Source: Betaproteobacteria bacterium (lineage in GTDB: Bacteria > Pseudomonadota > Gammaproteobacteria > Burkholderiales > Casimicrobiaceae). Taken from it: DNA of 8,571 nucleotides. The DNA lies in assembly GCA_005888865.1 (NCBI GenBank), contig VBCL01000320.1, forward strand, positions 3,454 to 12,024. The letters are read 5' to 3'. Positions 1-6,721 of the stretch are shown here, one piece after another. Positions within the stretch are counted from its first letter, which is position 1. Each line of letters opens with the position of its first letter. The notes under the pieces are model-generated. The model saw only the letters and a program-made list of their open reading frames with translations. It was not told the origin of the DNA and did not search any database. The position numbers and the translations under genes are program-made.

Positions 1-565
1 CTTGCTCGAGCGTCGTCCTCTGTGAGGCGGTGAGGGTGGCGCCGAGATGTTTCGCAATGTACCAGTCCGGAAACAGATCGAGCTCGCGCTGGAGCAGCGC
101 CCGATCGTACGGCGGCAGCGCGCCCTCGCGGCTGGAAAGCTGCCAGCGCACGAGCGCCGCGCACGCATCGCCGTACAGCGCCGTTGCGCTCGCCGGGTCC
201 AGGGCACCCAGATAGGTACGGGTGCCGAGGTCGGTGAGCAGCAGAAAGCCGCGATCGAGATCGGCCGCCAGGATCGCCGGAGCGTGCACGCCCGAGGCCG
301 TGAGCAGCCGCGCCACCGCAACATACGGGCCGCAATTCTCCTGCGGCGGCGGCGCATCCATTGCGATCAGCGTCATCGCGCGGTCCTGGCGGCCGGGAAC
401 GGTCACCGACTCGGTCAACGTGACCCGGAAATAGCGACGGAAGCTCGCGTCCTCGGATGCGGGCGCAAGCGCTGCCGCGGGCGCGGGCAGGACGCCTGAG
501 AGCCAGGCCGAGAGCGCAGCGAGGCGTGCGTCTCCGGCGTTGTTGTCTGCGCGGGAGTTTTCCAT
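1..565 (-). CDS. amgK: AmgK, N-acetylmuramate/N-acetylglucosamine 1-kinase (N-terminal part, runs off the left edge)
   Basis: My translation of the minus strand from the ATG at 565-563 stays open for 188 codons to the window edge; full-length members are about 330-340 residues, so a little over half is present. It is an aminoglycoside-phosphotransferase-fold kinase. Visible family signatures are ASFRRYFRV (residues 40-48), MDAPPPQEN (69-77), GFLLLTDLG (106-114, N-lobe/hinge) and ELDLFPDWY (161-169). The catalytic Asp loop lies beyond the edge. By family knowledge the cytoplasmic enzyme phosphorylates the anomeric position of MurNAc/GlcNAc, and MurU then makes UDP-MurNAc, a peptidoglycan-recycling route that bypasses fosfomycin-sensitive MurA. 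murU is expected next, outside the window. The gene is divergent from lptD, a known arrangement. An in-frame ATG also exists at 598-596, but it overlaps the best -10 candidate, so I prefer 565. No strong Shine-Dalgarno precedes either start. Confidence 0.9.
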   Translation of the reverse strand, partial: MENSRADNNAGDARLAALSAWLSGVLPAPAAALAPASEDASFRRYFRVTLTESVTVPGRQDRAMTLIAMDAPPPQENCGPYVAVARLLTASGVHAPAILAADLDRGFLLLTDLGTRTYLGALDPASATALYGDACAALVRWQLSSREGALPPYDRALLQRELDLFPDWYIAKHLGATLTASQRTTLEQ

Positions 566-588
566 CGTGAGGTACACTACGCGGGCGC

Positions 589-597
589 ATTTTAGCA
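589..597 (-). promoter_or_regulatory. Candidate extended -10 element for amgK
   Basis: On the minus strand the spacer between the two divergent genes reads TGCTAAAAT (597 down to 589). This matches an extended -10 (TGnTAtaaT) with one mismatch in the hexamer. Transcription would start near 582, giving a leader of about 17 nt before the amgK ATG. I see no clear -35, which extended -10 promoters can lack. On the plus strand I found no convincing sigma-70 or sigma-E promoter for lptD in this 65 bp spacer. The call rests on motif match alone. Confidence 0.3.
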
Positions 598-630
598 TCC
601 GCCTCACATCCGCCCCGAGTCGATCCTCCG

Positions 631-2940
631 ATGTCGCGTGGTCTCTCTTTTGTCTGCCTCGCGCTGTTCGCCTTCGCCTGCGGCGGCGCAGCGGCGCAGA
701 CGCCGGCGGACGAAGCTTCGGCACCACCGCCCCGGCTGAAGCCGGCGCAAACGCTCGAGCCGCCGCCGCTCAAACCGCCGCAAACGATCAAGCTCACCGC
801 CGATCGCGAGACCATCTTCCTTCGCGCCGACCGGCTCGAAGGCACGAGTCAGAAAGCGATCGAAGCGAGCGGCAAGGCCGAGCTGCGCACGCGGCGGCAG
901 ACGGTCCTCGCCGACTGGCTGCGCTACGACGTCGAGACCGACGAGGTTTGGGGCAAGGGCGACGTGCTGGTCCGGCGCGGCATCGACTGGATCACCGGGC
1001 CGGAGGCGAAGTTCAAGCGCGACACCGAGGTTGGTTTTTTCGCCAAGCCGGAGTTTCACGTCGGCGAGAACGCATCGCGCGGCAGCGCCCGCGAGATCCA
1101 GTTCAACGGCCCGGACCACTACCAGATCAAGGACGCGAGCTATACGACGTGCGTGGCCGGCAACGACGACTGGTATCTGCGCTCGGTCGACGTCGATCTC
1201 GATCGGTCGCGGCTGGTCGGCACGGCGCACGACGCGACGATCTATTTCAAGGGGGCGCCGATCCTGTACTCGCCGTATCTGACGTTTCCCCTTTCGAACG
1301 AGCGGAAATCGGGATTCCTGACGCCGGTGCTGGGTTCGAGCTCCACCCGCGGCTTGGAAATGTCGTTGCCTTACTATTTCAACCTCGCGCCGAATTACGA
1401 TGCGACGCTCACGCCGCGGCTGATGACCAAGCGCGGGCTGCAGGTCAATGGCCAGTTCCGCTATCTGTTTCCCGACATCGCCGGCGAGGCCGACGTCGAA
1501 GTGCTGCCCGACCGGATCACCAGCACGACCCGATACGCTATGACGTTCAAGCACAACGAGGCCTTCAGCAGCGTGCCGGGCCTCGGCGCGTTTGTGAACC
1601 TGCAGAAGGTCTCCGACAATACTTATTTCGCCGACCTCTCCGACCGGCTGGCGATCACCTCGCAGACCAATCTGCCGCGCGACGGCGGATTCGCGTATAG
1701 CAAGGGGCCGTTCGCCGTCCTTGCGCACATACAAACCTTTCAGACGCTACAGGATCCCAATAATCCGATCACCCCGCCGTACTTTCGCGAGCCGCAGATT
1801 CTGTTCACGCTCAACCCGGTCGAGTGGGCAGGCCTCGATTTCGCGGGCAACGGCGAGTACGTGCGCTTCCGTCAGCCCGCGCTCATCAACGCCGATCGGA
1901 CAGTGCTCTATCCGACCGTTGGGTGGACCAAGCGCGGCAATGCCTGGTTCGTCACCGCGCGCACCGGCCTGCACATGTCGACCTACAACCTGGAGAACCC
2001 GGCGGTGCCGGATCGGCACCTCAACCGGGTCGTGCCGATCAGCAGCTTGGACTCCGGCCTGGTTTTCGAGCGCGACGGCGCGCGCTTCCTGGACCAGGAG
2101 TTCGTGCAGACGCTCGAGCCGCGCGCGTATTACGTCTACATCCCGTTTCGGGACCAGAGCAAGATCCCTGCGTTCGATACGGCGATCGACGACTTCAATT
2201 TCTCACAGTTGTTCACCGAGAACCGCTACCTCGGCAGCGATCGGATCGGCGATGCCAACCAGCTCTCGCTGGCGGTAGTGTCGCGTCTGCTCGATCCGGC
2301 AAACGGCGAGGAGAAGCTGCGCTTCGAGATCGGCCAGCGCTTCTACTTCGCGGACCAGCGGGTGACGCTGAGCGAAACGCCCCGGAGCGCGAACACCTCC
2401 GACCTCATCTTCGCCGCCGAAGGCAGGCTCACCGACACCTTCAGCGCCGCCGGCACCTACGAGGTCAGCGTCAATCACAGGCACACCCAGGAGCTCGACC
2501 TCGGCGTGCGCTGGCAGCCGTCGTCCGGCAAGGTGCTCAACGCGAGCTACCGCTATAACCGCGAGACGATCGACCCGACGACGGGGGCGCTGACCACGCT
2601 GAGGCAGATCGATCTGGCCGGCCAGTGGCCGGTCGGTAACTGGTCGCTGATCGGGCGCTGGAACTACTCGATCGTCAACAAGAAGACGCTGGAGGGCGTA
2701 TTCGGCGCCGAGTACAATGGCGGCTGCTGGGCATTCCGCATCGTCGCGCAGCACTTGGTCACGAACGTGAATCAGGTGAGCAGCTCGGTATTCGTGCAGT
2801 TCGAGCTGAACGGGCTCGCCCGCCTGGGCACGAATCCAATCGATGTGCTCAGGCGCAGCGTGCCCGGTTATCTGACGGTCAACGATCCAAGTGTGCAACC
2901 GACTGGCGGCGCGGCGGCCGAATACTTCCCGGGATTCTAG
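631..2940 (+). CDS. lptD: LptD, LPS-assembly outer-membrane protein
   Basis: This 769-residue protein is the beta-barrel of the LptDE translocon, which takes LPS from the periplasmic Lpt bridge and inserts it into the outer leaflet of the outer membrane. A signal peptide occupies residues 1 to about 23 (cleavage near AAAQ), followed by a Pro-rich linker. An LptA-like beta-jellyroll spans about 52-175 (LTADRETIFLRADRLEG; ITGPEAKFKRDT). The barrel follows, with the family signatures YSPYLTFPLSNERKSGFLTP (213-232), LEPRAYYVYIPFRDQSKIP, DANQLSLAVVSRLLDP and IGQRFYFADQRVTL, and a C-terminal stretch around FELNGLARLGTNPIDVLRR. The length is normal. Mature cysteines are only C174 and C699 (YNGGCW), where E. 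coli has four, so one interdomain disulfide, equivalent to its C173-C725, is expected. The ATG at 631 is chosen because it gives a proper signal peptide; no strong Shine-Dalgarno is visible. surA starts 12 bp after the stop, so the two are probably co-transcribed. Confidence 0.96.
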   Translation: MSRGLSFVCLALFAFACGGAAAQTPADEASAPPPRLKPAQTLEPPPLKPPQTIKLTADRETIFLRADRLEGTSQKAIEASGKAELRTRRQTVLADWLRYDVETDEVWGKGDVLVRRGIDWITGPEAKFKRDTEVGFFAKPEFHVGENASRGSAREIQFNGPDHYQIKDASYTTCVAGNDDWYLRSVDVDLDRSRLVGTAHDATIYFKGAPILYSPYLTFPLSNERKSGFLTPVLGSSSTRGLEMSLPYYFNLAPNYDATLTPRLMTKRGLQVNGQFRYLFPDIAGEADVEVLPDRITSTTRYAMTFKHNEAFSSVPGLGAFVNLQKVSDNTYFADLSDRLAITSQTNLPRDGGFAYSKGPFAVLAHIQTFQTLQDPNNPITPPYFREPQILFTLNPVEWAGLDFAGNGEYVRFRQPALINADRTVLYPTVGWTKRGNAWFVTARTGLHMSTYNLENPAVPDRHLNRVVPISSLDSGLVFERDGARFLDQEFVQTLEPRAYYVYIPFRDQSKIPAFDTAIDDFNFSQLFTENRYLGSDRIGDANQLSLAVVSRLLDPANGEEKLRFEIGQRFYFADQRVTLSETPRSANTSDLIFAAEGRLTDTFSAAGTYEVSVNHRHTQELDLGVRWQPSSGKVLNASYRYNRETIDPTTGALTTLRQIDLAGQWPVGNWSLIGRWNYSIVNKKTLEGVFGAEYNGGCWAFRIVAQHLVTNVNQVSSSVFVQFELNGLARLGTNPIDVLRRSVPGYLTVNDPSVQPTGGAAAEYFPGF

Positions 2941-2952
2941 AAGGCGTCACGC

Positions 2953-4215
2953 ATGATCATCCGCACTCTCCTGTTCGCAACCCTCGCGCTGGCGGCAGGC
3001 GCGGCATCGGCCCAGCCTTCTGCGGCGTCGCGCCCGGCCGCGCTCGATCGCGTCGTCGCAGTGGTCAACGACGAGGCGCTCACGCAGTACGATCTCGAGG
3101 AAGCCAAGCGCATCGTGCTCCAGCAACTCAAGCAGCAGAACGTCCAGCAGCCCGCGCCCGACGTGCTCGAGAAGCAGCTGCTGGAGCGCCTGGTTACGGA
3201 GCGCGCCCTGTTGCAGTTCGCCAAGGAGAGCGGGATCAAGGTCGACGACACGCAGGTGGAGCGCGCGATCCAGCGCATCGCCGAGGACAACAAGATGACG
3301 GTCGACGCCCTGCGCCAGGCGCTGGCGAAAGACAACGTCCCTTACACCAAGTACCGCGACGATGTGCGCAACGAGATCGTCATCCAGCGACTGCGCGAGC
3401 GTGAGGTCGACAATCGGATCACGGTGAGCGATGCCGAGGTCGAGCAGTATCTGGCGACGATCAAGGCGCAAAGCGGCGGCGAAGCCGAATACCGTCTAGC
3501 GCACATCCTCGTGCTGGTCCCGGAGCAGGCGAGCTCGGCGCAGATCGAAGCCAAGAAACGTCGCGCCGAGGAAGCGCTCAAGAGCGTCGGTGAAGGCGCG
3601 GACTTCGGGCAGGTTGCGGCGGGCTTTTCGGACGCGAGCGACGCGCTGTCCGGCGGCAACCTGGGATGGCGCCCCGGCGCGCGGCTGCCAACGGTGTTCG
3701 CCGAGGCGGTGCGCGGCATGAAGGTCGGCGAGGTGTCCCCCGTGCTGCGCAGCGCTGCGGGCTTCCACATCGTCAAGTTGCTCGAGCGACGCAGCCACGA
3801 CGAGCCCTCGGTGGTCGATCAGACGCACGCGCGGCACATCCTGGTCCGCGTCAACGAGGTCACGTCCGAGGCCGACGCCAAGACGAAGATCGATCGGCTC
3901 AAGGATCGACCAGAGGACCCAAGCTCGGCCAAAGGCGGCGACCTCGGCTGGATCAATCCCGGGGACGTCGTGCCCGCGTTCGAGGAAGCGATGAACAAGC
4001 TCCCCCTCAACCAGGTATCGGCGCCGGTACGCACACCTTTCGGCTGGCATCTGATCGAAGTCCAGGAGCGGCGCAAGCAGGACGTGACCGCCGACCGCGA
4101 CCGGATGCAGGCCCAGGTCGCCATCCGCCAACGCAAATCGGAAGAAGGTTTTCAGGACTGGATCCGGCAGACCCGCGATCGAGCCTACGTCGAACTGCGG
4201 GCCGATGAGAAGTAG
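2953..4215 (+). CDS. surA: SurA, periplasmic chaperone/peptidyl-prolyl isomerase, with an internal deletion in the second parvulin domain
   Basis: This 420-residue protein is the periplasmic chaperone for unfolded outer-membrane proteins, LptD among them. A signal peptide spans residues 1-20 (cleavage ASA-QP). The SurA N-terminal chaperone module covers about 31-176 (LDRVVAVVNDEALTQYDL), with a Gln-rich patch at 57-66. Parvulin domain P1 lies at about 179-281 (AHILVLVP; GADFGQVAAGFSDASDALSGGNLGW; GFHIV). P2 lies at about 291-375 (THARHILVRV; EDPSSAKGGDLGWINPGD; FGWHLIEV), followed by the C-terminal helix that joins the chaperone core. P2 is odd: IDRLKDR runs directly into PEDPSSA, so the usual helix of type GADFxxxAxxxS, present in P1 and in E. 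coli SurA, is absent (about 15 residues). The active-site positions H292, H295, D322 and H366 remain. The start is supported by AAGG at 2941-2944, eight bases before the ATG. The gene is in tandem with lptD, as in many proteobacteria. Confidence 0.95.
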   Translation: MIIRTLLFATLALAAGAASAQPSAASRPAALDRVVAVVNDEALTQYDLEEAKRIVLQQLKQQNVQQPAPDVLEKQLLERLVTERALLQFAKESGIKVDDTQVERAIQRIAEDNKMTVDALRQALAKDNVPYTKYRDDVRNEIVIQRLREREVDNRITVSDAEVEQYLATIKAQSGGEAEYRLAHILVLVPEQASSAQIEAKKRRAEEALKSVGEGADFGQVAAGFSDASDALSGGNLGWRPGARLPTVFAEAVRGMKVGEVSPVLRSAAGFHIVKLLERRSHDEPSVVDQTHARHILVRVNEVTSEADAKTKIDRLKDRPEDPSSAKGGDLGWINPGDVVPAFEEAMNKLPLNQVSAPVRTPFGWHLIEVQERRKQDVTADRDRMQAQVAIRQRKSEEGFQDWIRQTRDRAYVELRADEK

Positions 4216-4231
4216 CATGATTGCTTGACGA

Positions 4232-6589
4232 ATGGATCTCGCGTCCGTCTTTGCCGAGCCGCTTATCGAGCTCGGCACGGAAGCACCCGCCTTCGCGGGC
4301 ATCTACACGCCCCAAAGCTTCCACGGAGCGACCAGGGTCGGCGTGACGTCGCAGTTCCTGGAGAACGCCGAGCAGTACCACAAGAGTTATTTCGACACGA
4401 GCTACTGGAATTTCCTGCTGGGCAACGCACTCGATGCGGCCGGCAGTCCCGGCGCGCCGAAAAGGATCATCGACATCGGATCGGGATCGGGCAATTCGGT
4501 GATTCCGCTGGCCGATCGCTTCCCGCAGGCGGAGATCCTCGCCACCGACATCAGCCCCCAGCTCCTTGCGATCCTCCGGGACTACCTGCGCAAGCGAGCC
4601 GACGGTGCGGAGCGTTTCGGCCTCGTCTGCGTGGACGCGATGGCGGCGAATTATCAGCCCGAAGTCGCGGAGCTCGCCGTGGGCGCTGCGATCCTGCATC
4701 ACATCCTCGAGCCCGAACGTGTGCTTGCATCGTGCTTTCGCGCCCTCGCGCCGGGCGGCTGGGCCATCTTCTTCGAGCCGTTCGAGGCGGGCAACGCGCT
4801 GCTGAAGTTCACCTACCGCAGGATTCTCGCGCAGGCATCCGCTGCCGAAAAGGACTCGCCCGGGTTTCGCTTCATCGAGCGAATGGTCGAGGACTACAAG
4901 CGAAGGGAACGACCCGCTGGAGATGCGAGCTATCGCGAGCTTGACGACAAGTGGATGTTCACGCGGACCTACTTCGAGCGGCTGCGAGTCAGACAGGGCT
5001 GGTCGGAGCTGATCACGTACGCGCTCAACGTGTCACCCACCGGATTGCGTGACCAGGCGACGGTGCACCTGCGGCTCGGTGCCGGGCTCGCCGCCGACGC
5101 GCTCCCGACGTGGGCCTGGTCGATTCTGGACGAGACGCAGGCGTGTCGGATGATCTCCGCAGGGAGCTTGCCCAGGAAAGCGCAGTGCTGCTGCGGAAGC
5201 CGCGACGTCACGAGTTTCGTGCTCAGGTCACGACCTGACCCTTCGCCAGCAATTGCATACTTGAGTACGCGCTCTTCAGCGAGCATCGGCGACAACCTGC
5301 GAAGCGGCGTGGGCTGGCTTCTGGCAGCGCTTCTCGTGGCGACCTATGTCGCCATGCTGCAGCGGTACTCGGTGAATTTTCCGCGGGAGGATGATTTTGT
5401 TCAGATTCTCGCCGTGCCGCACTACTTTGGCTACGAGCAGACGTTGCGGGGAAAACTGACGTATCTGTTTTCGCTTTCCGGCGGACATCGGATCGCGACG
5501 TTGCGTCTCGCCGCGCTCGTTCAGGCGTACTTCCTCGACGGTCTGAACTTTCAGGTCCTGATGTATTTCGGCAGCGCGCTGCTGGTGGTTGCGGGAGCGT
5601 TGCTGATTCTCACCGTCGATCGCGCGGCTCGTCCGCTGCTCGCGGCGATCGCCGCCGCGCTGCTGCTTTCTCCGGCCAACTACGAAGCGACATTCTGGGC
5701 AAGCGCATTGCAGCACTTCGACGCCCTCGGCTACGCCTTCGCGGGCCTGTATTGCGCGAGCCGCCGCGGCGCGGGTTGGCAGGCCGGGGCGATAGCGCTC
5801 GTGCTCGCGGCGGCCTTTACCTCGGCCAACGGCTTGATGGCGCTTCCGGCGGCGGTGCTGCTCCTGGTCATGATGCGCCGCTGGCGGCTCGCACTCGCAT
5901 GGGCGGTGGTCGGCGCGGCGTTGTTTGCCGTCTACTTCATGGGGTACGAGGCGCCTCCGTACCAGCCGTCGCCGGGCGCCTATCTGCGCGATCCCCTAAT
6001 GCCGCTGCGCTTCTTTTTGATTCTCCTCGGAGGGCTAGGCTACGGCGCCTCTTTCGCGCTTGCGCTCGGCGTGGCGATCGTTGCGCTCTGGGCTTTCCTG
6101 GTTGTCTCCGGCCGGATCAAGTCCCTGCCGCCGGCATGGGTCGGATGGGCCGCGTTCCTGCTGTTGTCGTCCGCGGCGATCACCTGGGGCCGCGCGGGCT
6201 TTGGCGACCAAGGTGCGCTCCTCAGCCGCTACCGCGTGTATTCCGAGTTCGCGACGTTGCTCTCGCTCGCGGCGTTGTTCTGGCAACTGTCCCGAGCGCG
6301 CGGAATGCTCCTGCTATGGGGGGCCTTGCCGCTGAGCCTGGCGTGGTTCGCGGCGTGCTGGCGCTACGATCTTCCCCAGCTCGAAGGATTCCAGGCTGCG
6401 AACCGCAGGAGCCTCGACTACTTCGTGGCGGAAGGGCACGGCGCACCCGACGATCTTCCACCGCAGGCGTACCGCGACTTCGTGCTTGCGCGTGCCAAGG
6501 AGCTCGGCGTCTACGATCCGCGCGGGGCCCGCGCGCCGCACGCTCCCGTCGCCGATCCGAGTACGCTCCACACGACACACGCGCCCTAG
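4232..6589 (+). CDS. Long open frame joining a SAM-dependent methyltransferase to a multi-pass membrane protein; probably two genes merged by a frameshift
   Basis: The frame encodes 785 residues. Residues 1 to about 303 are a class I SAM-dependent methyltransferase: motif I IIDIGSGSGNS (79-89), the acidic end of strand 2 in ATDISPQLL (D106), and the strand-4/5 region AILHHILEPERVL to APGGWAIFFEPF (153-184). The substrate is not evident. From about residue 360 it becomes an integral membrane protein. The junction (304-355) is low-complexity, with an odd QCCCGSRD run, and resembles neither family. Another frame over 5143-5238 reads VSDDLRREL...AVLLRKP, a typical methyltransferase C-terminus. 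So I think the methyltransferase gene truly ends at 5238 and the membrane protein is a separate gene. The ORF starts 16 bp after surA with no clear Shine-Dalgarno, perhaps in the same transcript. The open frame is certain; a genuine fusion protein is less likely than a frameshift. Confidence 0.7.
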   Translation: MDLASVFAEPLIELGTEAPAFAGIYTPQSFHGATRVGVTSQFLENAEQYHKSYFDTSYWNFLLGNALDAAGSPGAPKRIIDIGSGSGNSVIPLADRFPQAEILATDISPQLLAILRDYLRKRADGAERFGLVCVDAMAANYQPEVAELAVGAAILHHILEPERVLASCFRALAPGGWAIFFEPFEAGNALLKFTYRRILAQASAAEKDSPGFRFIERMVEDYKRRERPAGDASYRELDDKWMFTRTYFERLRVRQGWSELITYALNVSPTGLRDQATVHLRLGAGLAADALPTWAWSILDETQACRMISAGSLPRKAQCCCGSRDVTSFVLRSRPDPSPAIAYLSTRSSASIGDNLRSGVGWLLAALLVATYVAMLQRYSVNFPREDDFVQILAVPHYFGYEQTLRGKLTYLFSLSGGHRIATLRLAALVQAYFLDGLNFQVLMYFGSALLVVAGALLILTVDRAARPLLAAIAAALLLSPANYEATFWASALQHFDALGYAFAGLYCASRRGAGWQAGAIALVLAAAFTSANGLMALPAAVLLLVMMRRWRLALAWAVVGAALFAVYFMGYEAPPYQPSPGAYLRDPLMPLRFFLILLGGLGYGASFALALGVAIVALWAFLVVSGRIKSLPPAWVGWAAFLLLSSAAITWGRAGFGDQGALLSRYRVYSEFATLLSLAALFWQLSRARGMLLLWGALPLSLAWFAACWRYDLPQLEGFQAANRRSLDYFVAEGHGAPDDLPPQAYRDFVLARAKELGVYDPRGARAPHAPVADPSTLHTTHAP
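5143..5238 (+). other. Displaced C-terminus of the methyltransferase in a different frame
   Basis: Read from 5143, this frame gives VSDDLRRELAQESAVLLRKP, then RRHEFRAQVTT and a TGA at 5236-5238. It continues the upstream DETQA (residues 300-304) in the manner usual for this type of methyltransferase, whose last strand often ends in a pattern like VLLRKP. The change of frame fits one missing base (or two extra) at about 5141-5145. No slippery heptamer is visible there, so programmed frameshifting is not supported. If this reading is right, the methyltransferase is about 335 residues, a normal size. The assignment rests on my recall of family C-termini, not on an alignment. Confidence 0.6.
5219..6589 (+). 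other. Membrane-protein part of the long frame: about 11 helices, GT-C-like, probably a gene of its own
   Basis: Within the long frame, residues of about 360-709 hold roughly 11 hydrophobic segments (near 360-377, 441-462, 467-480, 495-509, 516-531, 533-548, 552-570, 591-618, 635-651, 672-686 and 690-709). A soluble tail follows (about 710-785). After the first helix comes an acidic loop, FPREDDFVQIL (383-393), and then SGGHRIATLRL (416-426). An acidic motif in the first periplasmic loop followed by a multi-helix core is typical of GT-C glycosyltransferases that use polyprenyl-phosphate sugars, so a surface-glycan role is plausible. I do not recognise a named family. If it is a separate gene the start is unclear: in-frame choices are ATG 5150, GTG 5219, TTG 5261 and GTG 5309, none with a good Shine-Dalgarno. 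I give GTG 5219 as the boundary, tentatively; it would overlap the restored methyltransferase end by 20 bp. Confidence 0.5.
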
Positions 6590-6622
6590 GGTGCAGGTGC
6601 GCGCCACCTCACGCGCGTCGAG

Positions 6623-6660
6623 AGCGCGGGTTGGTCGAACTACCACTCTTGACCCGCGCT
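6623..6660 (+). terminator. Inverted repeat between the two membrane-protein genes, weak terminator candidate
   Basis: AGCGCGGGT (6623-6631) and ACCCGCGCT (6652-6660) are perfect 9-base inverted repeats. Inside them a second 4 bp stem, TGGT (6632-6635) with ACCA (6642-6645), closes a 6-base loop. The structure lies in the 132 bp spacer between the stop at 6589 and the ATG at 6722. No T-run follows (TCAATGG), so it is not a classic intrinsic terminator. It could slow polymerase or protect an mRNA end, or be chance in GC-rich DNA. The rest of the spacer shows nothing I can name. Confidence 0.25.
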
Positions 6661-6721
6661 TCAATGGCCAAGATCCCGCACGGCCGCAAATGACTATCGG
6701 CTATCGTCCGGACAGAGGCCG

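Noticed and set aside
7..17. Lipoprotein signal in LptD (residues of the signal peptide ending at C17)
   Set aside because: The residues before C17 are FAFA, which do not match a lipobox, and a normal signal peptidase I site (AAAQ) follows. LptD is not a lipoprotein. Positions given here are residues.
47..499. Plus-strand open frame of 150 codons opposite amgK
   Set aside because: It is antisense to clear AmgK coding sequence, and its Arg-rich, family-free translation is typical of a shadow frame in GC-rich DNA.
604..1734. Minus-strand open frame of 376 codons across lptD
   Set aside because: It is fully antisense to recognisable LptD sequence and shows no domain or signal; long antisense frames are expected at this GC content.
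3120..3160. CAG-rich stretch in surA as a repeat array
   Set aside because: It is an irregular Gln-rich coding patch (QQLKQQNVQQ) without a fixed repeat unit.
3496..4302. Minus-strand open frame of 268 codons across surA
   Set aside because: It is antisense to the SurA parvulin domains and has no recognisable motif.
5135..5150. Programmed ribosomal frameshift at the methyltransferase junction
   Set aside because: No slippery heptamer is visible, and the sequence fits a simple indel better.
6595..6609. Short inverted repeat AGGTG / CACCT just after the stop at 6589
   Set aside because: A 5 bp stem with no T-run is too weak to call in DNA of this composition.
5752..6693. Plus-strand open frame of 313 codons overlapping the membrane protein
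   Set aside because: It is Arg/Ala/Gly-rich without hydrophobic segments, while the overlapping frame has a clear pattern of membrane helices.
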